6,648 nt of DNA from an uncultured Flavobacteriales bacterium (GTDB lineage: Bacteria > Bacteroidota > Bacteroidia > Flavobacteriales > CALTNV01). Position 1 is the first letter of the stretch, and every line of letters starts with the position of its first letter. This document shows positions 4,105 through 6,648 of the stretch, one piece after another. The notes beneath the pieces are model-generated. The model ran no database searches. It was not told where the DNA came from and worked only from the letters and a program-made list of their open reading frames with translations. The DNA is taken from positions 1 through 6,648 of the forward strand of contig CALTNV010000051.1 of NCBI GenBank assembly GCA_943845485.1. The letters are read 5' to 3'. Both the position numbers and the translations under genes were made by a program.

Positions 4105-6648
4105 ATGAAAAATATAAACCTAAAAAAAATACTCCCTCATATTGTTGCTATAACAACATTTATAATATTAGCTTACACTTATTTTTCTCCTGTTCTGGAA
4201 GGCTATACCATTAAACAAGGAGATATAGAGTCTTTTAAGGGGATGTCTAAAGAAATAGTAGACTTTAGAGAAAACTTTGATGAAGAACCACTATGGACAG
4301 GAACACTGTTTTCAGGAATGCCTGCATATCAAGTATCTACAAAGTACCATAGTAATATTATTAAAACTATTGAAGATCCTTTAAACATTTTAAATCATCC
4401 TGTTAAATTAGTGATGATTGCATTTATAGGATTTTATATTTTATTACTATCCTTAAAAGTAAACCCTTATTTGGCCATTATTGGATCAATTGCATTTTGT
4501 TTTTCGTCTTACAACTTTATAATTTTAGAAGCTGGACATAACTCTAAACTTCATGCAATAAGTCTTATGCCTCTACTATTTGCAGGGCTAATTTTAATTT
4601 TAAAAGATAAAAGATGGAAAGGATTTATTTTTCTTTCAATTGGAGCATCCTTAATATTTTATGCTAACCATCTTCAAATTACTTACTATACATTTTTAGC
4701 ATTAGCAATACTAGGTATAGCTTATTTTGCTCAGATGATGAAAGAAAAGAAATACAAAACATTTTTTATTAATACTGCTATTTCTATTACAGCAATATTT
4801 ATTGGGTTTTTAACAAATTTTGCTACCGTTTATAACACATATTCTTACGGTAAAGATACTATGAGAGGAACATCTGAATTAACTATAAATGCAGATGGAG
4901 CCTCTAATCAACAGAGAAGTACGGGATTAGATATTGATTATATTACTAACTGGAGTCAGGGCATTTCAGAATCTTGGACTTTCTTAGTGCCTGGATTAAA
5001 AGGAGGAGCAACCTCTGCTGTTACCTTACCTTCAGGTCAACAAGTAAATAGTTACTTCGGAGACCAACCATTTACTTCAGGTCCAATTTACTTTGGAGCA
5101 CTAATTTGTTTCCTAGCAATTTTATCTTTTGTTTATATAAAAGGGTGGCTTAAATGGGGATTGTTAAGCGCTTGTATTTTAATGCTTCTTTTATCTTGGG
5201 GTAAAAACTTTATGCCATTAACCGAATTTTTTGTTCACAATTTCCCTTTCTATAATAAATTCAGAACAGTTTCCATGACACTGGTAATACTTCAATTTGT
5301 ATTTCCGTTTATGAGTATTTATTTTTTATATTCAATTATAAAAGATAAAACTATCATAACTGAAAATATTAAACCTTTTTATTATATCAGCGCAAGTTTT
5401 ATGTTGTTATTGGTTGTAATGGCAATATCTCCTACCTTATTTACAAACTTAATGAGTAACGAGGAAAGTAAACAAATTTCAGAATACCTTAAAGATCCTA
5501 GAGCAACACAACAAGTAAATGAATACGTAAAACAGCTAACAAACTTTAGGTCTGCAAATGTAAGTTCAGACGCGTTAAGATCTTTATTTATTATTTTAAT
5601 AGGTTTTATTAGTATACTATCTTTTATTAAAGGTAAAATACATCAAAATATTTTATTTATTGTTTTAGGTTTAGTTATAGTAATAGATTTATGGTCGGTT
5701 AATAAACGATACTTAAATAATGAAACTGACAATAAAGGAAACTATGTGAGTTGGGTTGAAAGAGATGTTTACAATGGGACAATAAAGGCTTCAAATGCTG
5801 ATAAATCAATCTTACAGTTAGAGGAATCTCAAAATCCAATTTTATCAACAAAAATAACTCATAAAATTGACTCTTTAAAAAAAGATAAAATTAATAACGA
5901 TTTAGATGATATTAGAGTTAAAGGATTTGAAAAAGAAAATATTCAATTTGAAGTTTTAAATTTTAATACCAACTTTAGAGTTTTAAATTTAGCTACAAAT
6001 ACATTTAATGATGCAAAGACGAGTTACTTTCATAAATCTATTGGAGGTTACCATGCTGCAAAACTTGGAAAATATCAAGAAATTATAGATTTCTATTTAG
6101 CAAAAGAAATTAATGAATTAAGAGGTGGTGAAAATTTAAATGAGCTATCATTAATAAACACACTTAACACAAAGTATATCATATATAACCCAAATCAAGC
6201 GCCAATTACAAACCCTTATCACTATGGCAATGCTTGGCTTGTAAGTTCTATTGAATTTGTAACATCTGCAAATGAAGAAATATTAAAAATTGGTGAAGTA
6301 AATTTAAAGGAATCAGCAGTAACACAATCATCTAATAAAGGTAAGATTACTAAAACAGAAAATTTAAATACTATTGGATACCTTAATCAAAGTGTATTTT
6401 TACCAAATTATTTAAAATATGATGTCAATGTAAATGATGAATCTTTTGCCGTATTTAGTGAAATCTATTTTAAAAATGGTTGGAAAGCTTATATTGATGG
6501 AAAAATTGAAGATATTATTCCAGTAGATTATATTTTAAGAGGTTTAAACATTCCAAAAGGTAAGCATACAATTGAATTTAAGTTTGAACCAAGTAGCTAT
6601 AAAATAGGAAACATAATTGGGTATGTTTTTTCAATTACTTTACTTATT
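4105..6648 (+). CDS. YfhO-family polytopic membrane protein (3' end outside window)
   Basis: The frame is open for 848 codons from the ATG at 4105 to the window edge. I count about 13 membrane segments plus the start of one more: roughly residues 13-31, 101-117, 121-141, 154-167, 173-190, 194-210, 219-239, 328-347, 352-366, 391-412, 427-446, 494-510 and 515-532, and from 835 onward. A loop at 240-327 and a large domain at 533-833 lie outside the membrane, probably in the periplasm. Family-type motifs are GDIESF (39-44), PLWTGTLFSGMPAYQ (62-76), EAGHNSKLHA (142-151), DLW (528-530) and, near the end, NGWKAYIDGK (791-800) with IPKGKHTIEF (816-825). In Gram-positive bacteria YfhO proteins have been linked to lipoteichoic-acid glycosylation and are thought to be GT-C-type glycosyltransferases. 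This organism would not make that polymer, so the substrate here is unknown. Asp40 and Glu42 in the first loop are the best candidates for a GT-C acidic motif. The final helix has begun at the edge, so only a short tail is probably missing. Confidence 0.85.
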   Translation, partial: MKNINLKKILPHIVAITTFIILAYTYFSPVLEGYTIKQGDIESFKGMSKEIVDFRENFDEEPLWTGTLFSGMPAYQVSTKYHSNIIKTIEDPLNILNHPVKLVMIAFIGFYILLLSLKVNPYLAIIGSIAFCFSSYNFIILEAGHNSKLHAISLMPLLFAGLILILKDKRWKGFIFLSIGASLIFYANHLQITYYTFLALAILGIAYFAQMMKEKKYKTFFINTAISITAIFIGFLTNFATVYNTYSYGKDTMRGTSELTINADGASNQQRSTGLDIDYITNWSQGISESWTFLVPGLKGGATSAVTLPSGQQVNSYFGDQPFTSGPIYFGALICFLAILSFVYIKGWLKWGLLSACILMLLLSWGKNFMPLTEFFVHNFPFYNKFRTVSMTLVILQFVFPFMSIYFLYSIIKDKTIITENIKPFYYISASFMLLLVVMAISPTLFTNLMSNEESKQISEYLKDPRATQQVNEYVKQLTNFRSANVSSDALRSLFIILIGFISILSFIKGKIHQNILFIVLGLVIVIDLWSVNKRYLNNETDNKGNYVSWVERDVYNGTIKASNADKSILQLEESQNPILSTKITHKIDSLKKDKINNDLDDIRVKGFEKENIQFEVLNFNTNFRVLNLATNTFNDAKTSYFHKSIGGYHAAKLGKYQEIIDFYLAKEINELRGGENLNELSLINTLNTKYIIYNPNQAPITNPYHYGNAWLVSSIEFVTSANEEILKIGEVNLKESAVTQSSNKGKITKTENLNTIGYLNQSVFLPNYLKYDVNVNDESFAVFSEIYFKNGWKAYIDGKIEDIIPVDYILRGLNIPKGKHTIEFKFEPSSYKIGNIIGYVFSITLLI

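Noticed and set aside
1..6648. CRISPR array, insertion sequence, tRNA gene or phage module
   Set aside because: I saw no regularly spaced repeats, no transposase-like frame with terminal inverted repeats, no cloverleaf-like sequence and no phage-type genes; about 98% of the window is taken up by the four coding sequences.

Overview
The window looks like chromosomal DNA from a member of the Bacteroidota, most likely the Flavobacteriia. It is strongly A+T-rich, starts lack purine-rich Shine-Dalgarno sites, and promoter-like sequences follow the Bacteroidota TTTG / TAnnTTTG pattern. The CarB is the short form I associate with flavobacteria, and the genes after it encode a DUF4834-type small membrane protein and a large YfhO-type membrane protein, a pairing I associate with this phylum. 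I ran no database search, so these are recognitions from sequence.

Layout. Bases 1-112 hold no protein gene. On the minus strand they carry a near-ideal Bacteroidota promoter (77-109). After it come a hairpin (46-69) and a boxA-like stretch (9-29). Together these look like the promoter and leader of an rRNA operon whose 16S gene would lie just off the left edge. A minus-strand alpha/beta hydrolase of unknown substrate (113-934) ends directly against this promoter. A 68-bp divergent region (935-1002) separates it from carB (1003-3819, plus strand). carB is followed after 5 bp by a 90-residue DUF4834-like membrane protein (3825-4097). After a further 7 bp comes a YfhO-family polytopic membrane protein (4105-6648), which runs off the right edge probably only a few residues short of its end.

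How the genes may work together. carB, the DUF4834-like gene and the YfhO-like gene are so tightly spaced that they are probably co-transcribed. carB supplies carbamoyl phosphate for pyrimidine and arginine synthesis. The other two are envelope proteins with no evident link to that pathway. A perfect 8-bp stem-loop inside the DUF4834-like gene could reduce transcription or protect RNA before the YfhO-like gene.

Most of the window is ordinary housekeeping DNA and I see no evidence for a new mobile or defence system. The points most worth a second look are the rRNA-type promoter and leader at the left edge, the CarB without an allosteric domain, the internal stem-loop, and the poorly characterised membrane-protein pair.
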